Assembly (NCBI RefSeq): GCF_021462225.1
Contig: NC_061804.1
Coordinates: forward strand, 7,925,740 to 7,989,739
From: Girardinichthys multiradiatus
Taxonomy: Eukaryota > Chordata > Actinopteri > Cyprinodontiformes > Goodeidae
Reading direction: 5' to 3'
DNA: 64,000 bases
The translations under genes were made by a program, and so were the position numbers. The notes beneath the pieces are model-generated. The model saw nothing but the letters and a program-made list of their open reading frames with translations, did not search any database and was not told where the DNA came from. Positions 1 to 10,499 of the stretch are shown here, piece after piece. Each line of letters opens with the position of its first letter. The stretch's first letter is position 1.

Positions 1-2062
1 AAAACATTGGTCCAGAATTGTGGGACTTTGTGACATGACCATAAAACATGAATTAAAGTACACTTCCTCAGACTTACACCACCAACAATGTGGAGTGGAT
101 GATAATCCTAATCTAAATAATTTAGGAGTCCAGTAAAAACGATGCATAATTTTGAATTGAATAAGGCATCCCTAACATCCCTTGAAACTTCTTTAATGTT
201 CCTACAAATTCTGTTCCAATCCTCATCACTAAGTGTCAAGTTCAGATCCCCTTCCAATGTATTTTGCAGAGCTACAATGGGCCCATTACCAAAGATTTAA
301 ATGAGCCATCACAATACAGATCCTCCGATGTGAACACATCCTTCTCCTGCCATATCTTCCAATAAATGGGAAATTTACCAATTTGTAATTTAGGTTTAAC
401 CAAATACTTGAAGAGGGATTTACAAAGGGATCAAATTTAAATAATTGAGCAACCCTATTCCAAATTAGTTTAAAATGAGCAATTATTAGATGTGTTTTTT
501 TGCTTTTTTACTTAATCTAGTAGACAAGACCTGCATGGCTACTAGAGGGGCAACAGCAACCTGCTCCATGCAGTACCACGGCGGGGCTCTTTCGGGAGGT
601 AAAGGCCAGGTGCCTTAAATTGAAAGCATAATAGTAAAATAACAGCTTTGGTAGCCCTAAGCCTCCTTTGTCAGCTGGTCTTTGTAACTTAATGTGCTTC
701 ATACGGGGCCGTTAACCATTCCAATTAAATATCTTAGATATTCTGTCGAACCTTTTAAAATAATAGTGGGTAATTTCTAAGGGGAGGGACAGAATAAGAT
801 AATTAAGTTTAGGAACACAGTTCATTTTCAAAATGTTAACCTTACCTGCCATGGAGAAATGAAGGGTTGCCCATCTTTCAACATCACAAGAAATCTTTTG
901 TAATAATGGGTCAAAATTGTAAGCAGATCTCTAGCCGGCGACCTTATAGCAGGAATTGTGGAGGACAACTCCATCTGCTTTATATAACTGGTAAGTAACT
1001 TTCCTGCTTTGTCTCCTGACTCAAAATATGTTTGTCTAGCCTTAAATAGATTAAATTCAACCTTCTGGGATAGTATGTTATTATACTGATATTTTAACCT
1101 TGAGTTTTCTCATGTCATTTTGTGTCATATGTTGCTTCAACCCTGTTTTTCAGCCTGTTAAATGACCTTTTCCAATTCTAGCAGCTCCTGTGTTTTAATT
1201 TTCTTATGGTATGACGTACGTTGGATAATCCATCCCTAATCACAGCCTTCAGGGCCTCCCACACGACACCCGGCGATGACACAGACCGCCAATTAATCTC
1301 CAAGTAGTTATTTAGTTCTGTCCTTAGCCACTCAACATTCACTGGGTCCTGCAGAAGGGACGAGTTCAGACGCCATCTGTTAGAGCCAATCCGACCCAAG
1401 CATGATCGGAAATAAGAATGTTCCCTATTTCACTAAGAGGTGAGTGCTTTAGATATTAGGAAAAAAACTATTCGGCGATAGGTCTTGTGTACTGGTGAAA
1501 AAAAAGTGTCATCTCTGCCAGAGGGGTTCATGATCCTCCAAATATCTATTAATGCTAAAGATTTGCAAATTCTTTGTAATGTTATAGCAGCCCTTGACAC
1601 TTTACGCAACGCTGCCCCACTGTGGTCAAGAGCTGGATCCATTAAGAGATTGAAATCCCCTCCCAAGACAATAGCATGATTCCCAGCAGATTGTAATTTC
1701 CTTTAAGATCAGTGAAAAAAGTTAGTTCATCCAGATTAGGTGCACATATGTTAGCCAAGATCAACTTCTGAGACTGTATTGCGGCTAATGCAATAATCAT
1801 CCTTGCCGAGTTATCCTTAATTTGCTTGAGACATTTAAACTGTAAATGTTTTCTTACTAAGGTTATAACCCCCTTATTCTTGCTAGATCACATGCTGTAA
1901 AAAACATGTCCAATCCATCCTGTACAGAGCTTCTCAGACACTTTTTTTGTGTGTTTCTTGAAGAAGCACTATGTCATATTTTTTGTTCTTAAGCATCATC
2001 ATAACCTTTTTCCTCTTAACAGGGTTCCCCAGCCCGTTTATATTCCAAGTGGCGAGATGCAT
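1..2062 (-). pseudogene. L1-type LINE ORF2 remnant (endonuclease plus RT C-terminal part, RT core deleted)
   Basis: This is the second ORF of an L1-clade retrotransposon, which normally encodes an endonuclease and reverse transcriptase that nick and copy into target DNA. The likely start ATG is at 2062 (minus), followed at once by the endonuclease opening motif ATWNINGLGNPVKRKK and LLQETHKK. A GGDFN endonuclease motif lies near 1430-1440. The linker RWRLNSSLLQDP is at about 1340-1390. The L1-type segment LFKARQTYFESGDKAGKLL is near 1000-1060. The reading then jumps at about 912-940 to the post-catalytic region (VERWATLHFSMAGKVN, then PKLNYLILSLPLEI). The RT palm is therefore missing, by roughly 1.5 kb judged from normal L1 length. 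The KGGLGLP motif is at about 640-670. Several stops and frameshifts are present. The 3' end lies beyond the window start. Not functional. Confidence 0.85.
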
Positions 2063-2338
2063 TAAACCAATTTGTGAAGACATTCCTGCCCAAGCAATAG
2101 CAACACAACCATTCTTAAAAAACAATGCCATTACACAGCAGTGGTAACTAAACACACTCCCCATAAAACTAATGAAACAAAGAGTGTGCAACTGAACCTG
2201 AACTTTGCACATTTCAACCCCCACAAAAGTCTCTTCAATGAAGGTCCGGTGGTCTGTGTCTGGCCCGCGAGACTTCACTTGTCGTGACCCCTCACGCACA
2301 CCACTGCATAGCATAGCAATGAGTTTACACCAGTGTCT
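2063..2338 (-). other. L1 spacer between ORF1 and ORF2
   Basis: Read on the minus strand, this is the part of the L1 between the ORF1 stop (5700-5702, displaced by a LINE insertion) and the ORF2 ATG at 2062. It has no long frame of its own with family features. Its right edge is the 5-bp duplication TAATT at 2339-2343, which marks where the Rex1-like LINE entered. Confidence 0.6.
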
Positions 2339-2343
2339 TAATT

Positions 2344-5300
2344 GAACATTTGGTGCTTGGGATGAGAATGGAAACAGATCCGTCATTTTGCTTTAAAACG
2401 GTCTTCTGTGATGGTACCCGGAGCTCTCTCACCAGAGAAGAACTCATGAACATCAGGGCTACTACACCAGAGGAGTTATTTCCCACTTTTCTGCCTACTG
2501 CTCTGGAATTTTTGGACATTCTGGTCAAAGGTGCGCTCACCTTTGTTCACGCGGTGAAACGCCGGAAGAGAGGGAAACGGGCTGGGGTGCTGGTACGTCT
2601 TCGCCAGCGTGGACTACGAACACCGTTACCTGGAATATTTCTCTCTAACGTGCGCTCACTTCCCAACAAAATTGAGGAACTACAACTGCTGTCGGGGAAA
2701 AACAGGGACTTTTATTCATCGGCAGTTTTGTGCTTCACGGAGACGTGGCTGTGTGGATTAATACCGGACTCTGCGCTGCAGCTGGCAGGATTCCAGCTCT
2801 ACAGAGCGGACAGAGACACGGAACTCTCCGGCAAAGCGAAAGGTGGAGGAATCTGTTTTTACCTCAACAGTGGTTGGTGCAACGACGTGACAGTGATTCA
2901 GCAGCACTGTTCTCCAGACCTGGAATCCTTCATCATAAACTGTAAGCCTTTCTATTCCCCCCGTGAGTTCACTTCGTTCATCCTGGTCGGTGTTTACATC
3001 CCGCCGCAAGCTAACGTGCAGGTCGCACAGCGCATGCTCGCCGACCAGATACTGAGTGTGGAGCGGACCAACCCGGACTCCTTAGTTATCGTCGTTGGCG
3101 ACTTTAACAAAGGTAATCTCACCCACGAACTCCCCAAATATAGACAGTTTATAAAATGTCCGACCAGAGAGGACAACATTCTGGATCACTGTTACACCAC
3201 CATCAGAGACGCTTATCACGCCGTCCCACGTGCTGCACTGGGCCAATCCGATCACATCATGGTCCACCTGATTCCTGCATACAGGCAGAAACTAAAGCTC
3301 TGCAAACCTGTTGTGAGGACGACAAGGAAGTAGAGCAGTGAGGCTGTGAAGAATCTCCAGGCGTGTTTAGGTTGTACAGACTGGGATGTGTTCAGGACTA
3401 CTACCAACAGTCTGGATGAGTACACAGAGGCTGTGACTTCCTACATCAGCTTCTGTGAGGACAGCTGTGTACCATCATGCACCAGGGTGAGTTACAACAA
3501 CGACAAACCCTGGTTCACAGCTAAACTCAGAAGGTTAAGACTGGATAAGGAAGAGGCCTTCAGGAGTGGGGACAAAGACATATACAGAGAGGCAAAGTAC
3601 AAGTTTGGCAAGGCAGTGAAAGAGGCCAAACGACTGTACTCTGAGAAGCTCCAAAACCAGTTCTCAGCCAATGACTCTGCATCTGTCTGGAAAGGGCTCA
3701 AGCAAATCACCAACTACAAGCCGAAAGCCCCCCACTCCATCAACGACCGACGCCTCGCCAACGACCTGAACGAGTTCTACTGCCGCTTTGAAAGACAAAG
3801 GGACAGTCCTGCAACCATCCCCCACGACGCCCCCCAACAGCTGCAGCCACAATCCACCACCCCCACCTCCCCAACCTCAAGAGGGGCCTTGGCACCTCCA
3901 ACCCCCACCCTGAAGTTCCCCCCCACCAGCCCCCTACCCACGCCGAGGACAGCTCTTTCCATCCAGGAGAGGGACGTCAACAAACTCTTCAGGAGACAGA
4001 ACCCCCGGAAAGCTGCTGGTCCGGATTCTGTCTCACCGGCCAGCCTGAAGCACTGCGCTGATCAGCTGTCTCCAGTCTTCACAGACATTTTTAACACCTC
4101 ACTGGAGACATGTCATGTGCCAGCCTGCTTCAAGTCCTCCACCATCGTCCCTGTTCCCAAGAAGCCAAGGACCACAGGGCTTAATGACTTCAGACCCGTC
4201 GCCCTGACCTCTGTGGTGATGAAGTCCTTTGAGCGCCTTGTGCTCTCACACCTAAAAGACATCACCGACCCCCTCCTGGACCCCCTGCAGTTTGCCTACA
4301 GAGCCAACAGATCTGTAGACGATGCAGTCAACCTAGCCCTTCACTTCATCCTCCGGCACCTGGACTCCACAGGAACCTATGCCAGGATCCTGTTTGTGGA
4401 TTTCAGCTCTGCCTTCAACACCATCGTCCCAGTTCTGCTACAGGAGAAGCTCTCCCAGCTGAGTGTGCCCGACTCCACCTGCAGGTGGATCACTGACTTC
4501 CTGTCTGACAGGAAGCAGCGCGTGAGGCTGGGGAAGCACGTCTCTGACTCCCTGACCATCAGCACCGGTTCCCCCCAAGGCTGTGTTCTCTCTCCTCTGC
4601 TCTTCTCCCTGTACACCAACAGCTGCACCTCCAGTCACCAGTCTGTCAAGCTTCTGAAGTTTGCGGACGACACCACCCTGATCGGACTCATCTCTGATGG
4701 TGACGAGTCTGCGTACAGATGGGAGGTGGACCATCTGTTGGACTGGTGCAGCCAGAACAACCTTGAGCTCAACGCTCTAAAGACAGTAGAGATGGTTGTG
4801 GACTTCAGGCAGAACCCAGCCCCACCTGCCCCCATTACCCTCTGTGACTCCACAATTGACACTGTGGAATCTTTCTGCTTCCTGGGAACCATCATCTCCC
4901 AGGATCTCAAGTGGGAGCCAAACATCAGCTCCCTCATCAAGAAAGCCCAGCAGAGGATGTTCTTCCTGCGGCAGCTGAAGAAATTCAACCTGCCAAAGAC
5001 TATGATGGTGCACTTCTACACAGCCATCATTGAGTCCATCCTCACCTCCTCCATCACCATCTGGTACGCCGCTGCTACAGCCAAGGATAAGGGCAGGCTG
5101 CAGCGTGTCATTCGGTCTGCTGAGAAGGTGATTGGCTGCAGTCTACTGTCGCTCCAGGAACTGTACACCTCCAGGACCCTGAAGCGGGCAGGGAAGATTC
5201 TGGCTGATCCCTCCCACCCCGGTCACAGACTCTTTGAGACTCTACCCTCTGGCAGGAGGCTGCGGTCCATCCGGACCAAAACCTCACGCCACAAGAACAG

Positions 5301-5696
5301 TTTTTTCCCATCTGCCACTAGCCTTGTTAACAAAGCCCGGAAACCACCCTGACACTCTCCCTTTCCCCCACACCCCCCCCTTTTTTGCTGACAGGACACC
5401 CGTAACCTGTAACTATGCGTTACATTAACGCTCAGCTTGGACTCCTGCTTTACTTGCACTGCCATACTTGCACAATGATCACCTGCACTGTTGTATTGCT
5501 CTTGCATCTTATACTGTTCTATATTTACTCTCACTCACTTAAAACTGTGCACATATATTTATATTATATTGTAGATATGTTTATACTGTTTAATTTGTAC
5601 TGTATTGCACCGACTACGCCAAAACAAATTCCTTGTATGTCCAAAAACGTACTTGGCAATAAAGCTTTTCTGATTCTGATTCTGATTCTGATTCAG
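2344..5696 (+). mobile_element. Rex1/Babar-like non-LTR retrotransposon, nearly complete
   Basis: A plus-strand LINE sits inside the minus-strand L1. It carries a single long frame with endonuclease and reverse transcriptase, a short 3' UTR, an AATAAA near 5660 and a 3' tail of tandem TGATTC units (about 5670-5696). Five bases, TAATT, occur on both sides (2339-2343 and 5697-5701), fitting a target-site duplication. The hexamer-type tail and the protein style resemble the teleost Rex1/Babar group of the CR1-like LINEs. That clade assignment is from memory and could be a sister group. The 5' end may be slightly truncated. Confidence 0.8.
2350..5352 (+). pseudogene. LINE endonuclease-reverse transcriptase polyprotein with one in-frame stop
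   Basis: One continuous frame runs from 2350 to the TGA at 5350-5352 and is broken only by a TAG at 3331-3333. The first ATG is at 2362; the codon at 2350 is TTG. The N-terminal part is an apurinic-type endonuclease: SNVRSLPNK at about residue 98, FTETWL at about 128, GDFN at about 250 and the final SDH at about 300. The second part (from 3346, 668 codons) carries the RT: KAAGPDSVSPASLKHC, FVDFSSAFNT, GSPQGCVLSPLLFSLYTN and the catalytic FADD at about codon 438 of that part. The usual C-terminal domain follows. Intact relatives would make the protein that nicks DNA and copies the element RNA. Because only one nonsense codon separates this copy from an open frame, it inserted much later than the L1 around it. 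Probably inactive as it stands. Confidence 0.85.
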
Positions 5697-5699
5697 TAA

Positions 5700-5795
5700 T
5701 TACTTCATGGCGTCTATGAAAGCCATAGCTTTCCGGGGACAATCAAACACCCTCACACCATCGCCGGTCTCAATTCTCAGCTTAGCTGGGAACAA
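5700..5795 (-). pseudogene. C-terminal end of L1 ORF1, separated by the L2 insertion
   Basis: Read on the minus strand, this gives about 31 codons (FPAKLRIETGDGVRVF and onward) ending in TAA at 5700-5702. It is the typical tail of an L1 ORF1 RNA-binding protein. It continues, in sense, the ORF1 portion that stops at about 8420, so the 2.6-kb L2 between them was inserted into the ORF1 gene. The stop codon overlaps the TAATT duplication left by the Rex1-like LINE. Confidence 0.8.
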
Positions 5796-6304
5796 TTCAA
5801 TTCAATTCAGTTTATTTATATAACGCCAATTCACAACACATGTTGTCTCAAGGCACTTCACAAAAGTCAGGTACACACATTACAATTACTCCTAACCATT
5901 GAACAGTGCAGTCAGATTCAGTTATTTATTCAAATTGGATAAAAAGTTTTTCTATCTAAGGAAACCCAGCAGATTGCATCGAGTCAGAGACTTGTAGCAG
6001 TCACTCCTCCTGGATGACCATGTAGCGACTGGCGTTGACTTTGCAGCAATCCCTCATACTGAACATGCATGTAGCGACAGTGGAGAGGAAAAACTCCCTT
6101 TTAACAGGAAGACACCTCCAGCAGAACCAGGCTCAGTGTGAGCGGCCATCTGCCACAACCGACTGGGGTTTGAGAGAACAGAGCAGAGACACAAAGAGAA
6201 CAAAAAAGCACTGATCTAGGATTACTTTCTATGAGAAGGAAAAGTAAATGTTAGTGGATGTAGCTCCTTTAGTCGTTTCATGTAGAAAGAAAGAACAGAT
6301 AAAC

Positions 6305-6488
6305 TTTTTAAAGATATTTTTTCAGCACTAGGGGTCTTTATTTTTTGACAGTAGGCAGACGGGAAAGAGGGGTAGACATTCAACAAATGTCACCAGGTCC
6401 AGGACTCGAACCCAGGATGGCCGCTTTGAGGACTGTAGTCTCCGTATATGATCGTGCGCTTAACACCTACACCATCAGCGCCACACCT
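6305..6488 (-). mobile_element. tRNA-derived SINE inside the L2 3' UTR
   Basis: A 184-bp minus-strand insertion with a perfect 16-bp target-site duplication (6289-6304 and 6489-6504, beginning GAAAGAACAG). The tRNA-like head shows an A-box-like TGGTGTAGGTG (complement near 6464-6476) and a pol III B box GGTTCGAGTCC (complement of 6402-6412). The body ends in AATAAAGACC and an A-rich tail at the left edge. Related copies lie at about 13000-13190 and 18149-18253. It is non-coding and would have moved with LINE-supplied machinery. Confidence 0.85.
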
Positions 6489-6504
6489 GAAAGAACAGAT
6501 AAAC

Positions 6505-7188
6505 GTTGAGCCTGTTTTCAAGGTTAGAGTGTGAAAGAAAGCACATAGAGTTAGTCACAGTAGAAGCTCAGTCAATTGCTATATCTAGGAGAGAGAAAGA
6601 GTTAAACACTAAAAGACAGGGCCATGTGGATCATCGGTAGAGGGTGAGCATTAAGTTGTTGCCAGCAGAAGCTTGGATGATGCCCCTCTCCAGAAAAGTG
6701 TCACAGGTAGACACAGAGCCAGGCCAGGTGTACCTTCGAGGAAGAGAAAAGAGAGAATATAAAGTTAAAAGCTGAAATAACAGCTAATAATGCAAAATTG
6801 GAGAGTAGTGTGAGAATGTAGCGAAGAGGGTGAAAGTGGTCGTTATGTCCTCCAGCAGCCTAAGCCTATTGCAGCATAACTACACAGATAGTTTCAGTTC
6901 AGATTATTTAGTTAAACGACGCTTATTTACAACAATGTTGTCTCAAGGCACCTCACAAAGGGTCCCACTGATGGTCATTGTTATACTAAAAACCACAATG
7001 ATTGGGATGCCTCCCTCTGTCAGATTGATTATAACCATTGGAAAAGAGAAGGGGTCATACAGGTAGCAGAAATGGAGGGTGTGTTTGCACCTCAATCATA
7101 ACTGAGCCGGTTTAGGCTAAACCTGACTCCCCCTTACTCCAACCAACAGGGAGGGAGGAAGGCTTCCTCCCTGATAACCTAAGCCACT
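6505..7188 (-). repeat. L2 3' UTR remainder with an internal second tail-like segment
   Basis: Non-coding DNA between the SINE and the RT stop codon (TAG at 7189-7191, minus). At about 6897-6965 there is a stretch containing TTGTCTCAAGGCACCTCACA. It closely matches the terminal segment at about 5810-5870 (TTGTCTCAAGGCACTTCACA). Both lie in the same orientation, as if an L2-type 3' end occurred twice. Confidence 0.6.
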
Positions 7189-8417
7189 CTAACTATAAGC
7201 TTTATCAAAAAGGAAAGTTTTAAGCCTAGCCTTAAAAGTAGACAGGGTGTCTGCCTCACGGACTAAAGCTGGGAGCTGGTTCCACAGGAGAGGAGCCTGA
7301 TAACTAAAGGATCTGCCTCCCACTCTACTTCTAGAGACTCTAGGAACCACCAGTAAACCTGCAGTCTGAGAACGAAGTGCTCTGTTAGGAACATATGGAA
7401 CAATCAGATCTCTGATGTATGATGGAGCTAAATCATTAAGGGCTTTATATGTGAAGAGGATAATTTTAAATTATATTCTGGATTTAACAGGGAGCCAATG
7501 AAGGAAAGCTAAAATAGGAGAAATATGATCTCTCTTTTTAATTTTCATCAGAACTCTTGCTGCAGCATTTTGAATCAGCTGAAGGCTTTTAACTGCATTT
7601 TGTGGACATCCTGATAGTAAAGAATTACAATAGTCCAGCCTTGAAGTAACAAATGCATGGACTAGTTTGTCAGCGTCACTCCTCGACAGGATATTTCTAA
7701 TTTTGACAATGTTCCGGAGATGAAAGAAGGAAATCCTAGAAACCTGTTAAAAAGGGATTTAAATGACATGTCCTGGTCAAAAATAACACCAAGGTTTTTT
7801 ACTTTATTACTGGAGGTCAATTTAATGCCATCCAGGTTAAGTGATTGACTAAGCAGTTTCTTTTTTAAAGGTTCTGGTCCAAAGACGACAACTTCTGTCT
7901 CGTCTGAATTAGGAAGCAGGAAATTTAAAGTCATCCAAGTTTTTATGTCTTCAAGACATGCTTGTAGTCTATCTAACTGATTGGGTTCATCAAGATTTAT
8001 GGATAAGTAAAGCTGAGTATCATCAGCGTAACAGTGAAAATTTATTCTATGCTGCCTGACAATTTTACCTATTGGAAGTATATATATAGTAAAGAGAATT
8101 GGCCCAAGGACTGAACCCTGTGATACTCCACAACTGACCCTGGAGTTTGAAGATGATTTTTCATTTACATGAACAAACTGGAATCTATCAGACAAATGAG
8201 ATTTAAACCAGCCTATCGCTGTTCCCCTGATCCTTACAGCATATTCCAGCCGTTCTAAGAGAATATTATGATTGACTGTATCAAATGCAGCACTGAGATC
8301 TAAGAGGACAAGTACAGACACAAGTCCATTATCTGAGGCCATAAGAATATCATTAGTAAATTTCAGCAGAGCTGTTTCAGTGCAATGATGAGCTCTGAAG
8401 CCTGACTGAAACTCTTC
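7189..8417 (-). pseudogene. L2-like reverse transcriptase, C-terminal half
   Basis: The minus-strand RT fragment starts within the palm domain. It shows DLSAAFDT (about 8280-8302), CGVSQGSVLGPILFTIYI and the catalytic YADD (about 8020-8030). The C-terminal domain follows with SRLDYCNSLLSG, RDHISPILAFLHWLPVKS and APLLWNQLPALVREADTL, and the normal end FLFDKAYS with a stop at 7189-7191. It is broken by a frameshift at about 7715-7745 and a nonsense TAA at 7471-7473. The missing N-terminal endonuclease reflects 5' truncation at insertion. Inactive. Confidence 0.85.
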
Positions 8418-9089
8418 AAACAGCATCCTGAAGCGTACTTCTCGTTCATGCAGCTTTTTCTTACATTTCTTAAACTTGTCACGCTTCATCTGTGTAGCTC
8501 TGGAGTAGTCGAGGAAAAGCACAATAGTGGCGCTTTCCCAACTCACCTTGCCTTTGTTCCTCGCTTCCCACAACACCGCATCCCGTTCTGACAATCTCAG
8601 AAACCTGGCCAATATTGGTCTGGGTCTGTCGCCTGGTGTGGATCGTTGGCTAGCAATCCGATGTCCCCGTTCAATCTCTCGTCTCCCATCCATATTCAGC
8701 AAGTTTGGCAACAGCTCCTCCAAAAATTTCACCATGTCTCCCCCTTCTTTGCCTTCCGGAAAGCCAATGAAGCGAACATTATTGCGTCGTGAATGATTCT
8801 CCATGTCTTCTAATTTATTCCATATCTGTCCGACTTCTGACTTGCTCGCTGGCGGGTTAGCTTGCCACTCCTGCTCGGTCATTTCCAAGGACTCCACACG
8901 CTTCTCCATATCATCCATTCTTGTAATTAGGGATGACAGTTTAGTCTCTACCAACGTGGTGGTACGACGTATTTCTGCCAGCCCCCCCAGATCCTCAGAT
9001 ATTTTTGTTAGTGCTGAGAAAATGTTACTGATATCCTGTGCTATATCATTAGCTTGTCGCCAGTTGTTGTCATCTTGGTGTTGCATCAT
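7662..9089 (-). CDS. 475-codon chimeric frame: L1 ORF1 protein joined to L2 reverse transcriptase
   Basis: This single open frame starts at the ATG at 9089 (an in-frame TGA lies 21 nt upstream) and ends at 7662. Residues 1 to about 223 are L1 ORF1. They form a heptad-rich coiled coil (about 15-90, with RMDDMEKRVESLEM), an RNA-recognition fold opening at RRNNVRFIGFPEG and the start of the C-terminal domain. At about residue 224 the frame runs without a stop into the truncated L2: FQSGFRAHHC, DLSAAFDT (about 262-270) and YADD (about 353). It ends shortly after a frameshift in the L2. The join arises because the L2 landed in frame and in the same orientation. I see no sign of selection and treat it as a chance fusion of two dead elements. 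If expressed it would pair an RNA-binding trimer domain with part of an RT palm. Confidence 0.7.
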   Translation of the reverse strand: MMQHQDDNNWRQANDIAQDISNIFSALTKISEDLGGLAEIRRTTTLVETKLSSLITRMDDMEKRVESLEMTEQEWQANPPASKSEVGQIWNKLEDMENHSRRNNVRFIGFPEGKEGGDMVKFLEELLPNLLNMDGRREIERGHRIASQRSTPGDRPRPILARFLRLSERDAVLWEARNKGKVSWESATIVLFLDYSRATQMKRDKFKKCKKKLHEREVRFRMLFEEFQSGFRAHHCTETALLKFTNDILMASDNGLVSVLVLLDLSAAFDTVNHNILLERLEYAVRIRGTAIGWFKSHLSDRFQFVHVNEKSSSNSRVSCGVSQGSVLGPILFTIYILPIGKIVRQHRINFHCYADDTQLYLSINLDEPNQLDRLQACLEDIKTWMTLNFLLPNSDETEVVVFGPEPLKKKLLSQSLNLDGIKLTSSNKVKNLGVIFDQDMSFKSLFNRFLGFPSFISGTLSKLEISCRGVTLTN

Positions 9090-9300
9090 GGTGTCAGCCC
9101 CGTGCGATCATGGATGTCCTTTAATAACTCCACAAGCCTCAGTCTAGGCAGGTTTCAACATTTTTGCAACCTCTTTAGTTAGTCTCAAGTATACTGGAAG
9201 CTATTATCTCTGGTGTTTATATTTTAAAGAATAAAGGCAATGGCGCAGTGGAGAGCTCCCTACCCTGTGGTTTCTTCTTGCATTGCGTCACGTGACTCCG
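8418..9300 (-). mobile_element. 5' part of the L1 element: ORF1 and short 5' UTR
   Basis: The 5' portion of the L1 whose ORF2 lies at 1-2062. ORF1 (8420-9089) encodes the coiled-coil nucleic-acid-binding protein that coats L1 RNA. Upstream (9090 to about 9300) is a probable 5' UTR with CACGTGACTCCGTGAC near 9290. Its exact 5' boundary cannot be fixed because the 3' end, and hence the target duplication, is outside the window. Confidence 0.7.
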
Positions 9301-10499
9301 TGACTTTTAGCTTGGCTTTTTATTCCGATTGAGCAGAAGTATCAGACTGGTTTTATTAGTTTTATTTTCTAATGTTTTTGTTGTTTTAACTGCTTTTATT
9401 CAGTTAGTTTTACAGTTGTTGTTGTATTTTATTCATTATTAAATATTATTTCATTTTATGAACCTCTACAACCTCTACAGCCCAAAAAATCTATGTAAAA
9501 TCTATATATTGTAGAATATATTTAATCTCACCTCTGTTATAAATTTATTTATTTGAACATTCCCTTGCCTATTTTGTTTATACATTTGCTGGGGATGAAT
9601 GTTATATTATTATTTCAAGTGAATATGTTAAATAAACAAAACTGCTTTGTTGGACAATAACCTAAGAACATGGACTCATATGTTGTCACGGTAATCTGAA
9701 GACCATTTACCAACCATGCCTCTCTACAAGGATTCATCAGTATCGTTTCACATCAGAGTTACAGAAAATGGAGGAAATCCTCTTCTCATCAATCTCATGC
9801 TGACCAGGCAGATTGTGTATTGGCAATTTTAAAACACGCTGGCAGAAAAGAAACGAAATATTAGAAGAAAAATGTGTGGTTCTTCTCTCTGTTTTGTCTT
9901 TGTGCCTAATGAAAGTTCAAACATTAACTGGAGTGCTCTTGGCTCTATAGGAAATTAATAGACCTGGAGATGAGATCATTTTAATCGTGAGGAGTGTGGA
10001 CATTGGGTCATTGGTCACACACAGTGGTGTGAGTGTAATTTAGGCAAGTGTAGATTTCATCAGTTTGCAGAGATGACGCCGGCTAATTTGCAGTCCTGAC
10101 CCTCCCCTCAATAGGGTCACATTTCTCCAATTGGTTTTAAAGTATTTAAACTGATGGATGCAACATAGCCTGGACAGTTATAGAAAAGGCAATAAGTGAA
10201 TGTGTCACTAATTCATCAAAGCATGCCAATATGCATGTGTGTATATTATATCATCTATGTATGCATTATTTGCCTTGTTTTCCCCCATCAAGCCCTGTCC
10301 AGATGTTCAGCAGATATAGATGTATATGCATTATGGTTGGATGGTATTTATGTTTCAGTACTATAAAGGTCTTCTCATAATATACCACACTATACAAAAT
10401 GACTAACTTTACAAAAGTAGTGTTATTAAACTAATCTCAGAAATAGTTTTTTTTCTCATTGAGTTATTATTAATTTACCACGTGTTATAGAAACGTTTT
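9301..10499. other. Unassigned AT-rich DNA
   Basis: No gene, RNA or recognised repeat seen. It ends at the GTTTT duplication (10495-10499) flanking the next LTR. Confidence 0.5.

Larger units (their letters stand above)
5796..8417 (-). mobile_element. L2-like LINE (5'-truncated) inserted in L1 ORF1
   Basis: A minus-strand LINE with the second half of a reverse transcriptase gene (7189-8417), a long 3' UTR (about 5815-7188) and a 3' end of ATTGA-type repeats (5796-5810). The 5' end is truncated inside the RT palm, just before FQSGFRAHHCTETALLK. The junctions fall inside L1 ORF1, with a shared TGTT on both sides as the only possible duplication. The 3' UTR is itself interrupted by a SINE at 6305-6488. 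Wording such as DLSAAFDTVNHNILL and YADDTQLY is characteristic of the L2 (Maui-like) LINEs of fish. Confidence 0.85.

Noticed and set aside
8527..9147. Plus-strand frames opposite L1 ORF1
   Set aside because: Antisense shadows of the coiled-coil gene.
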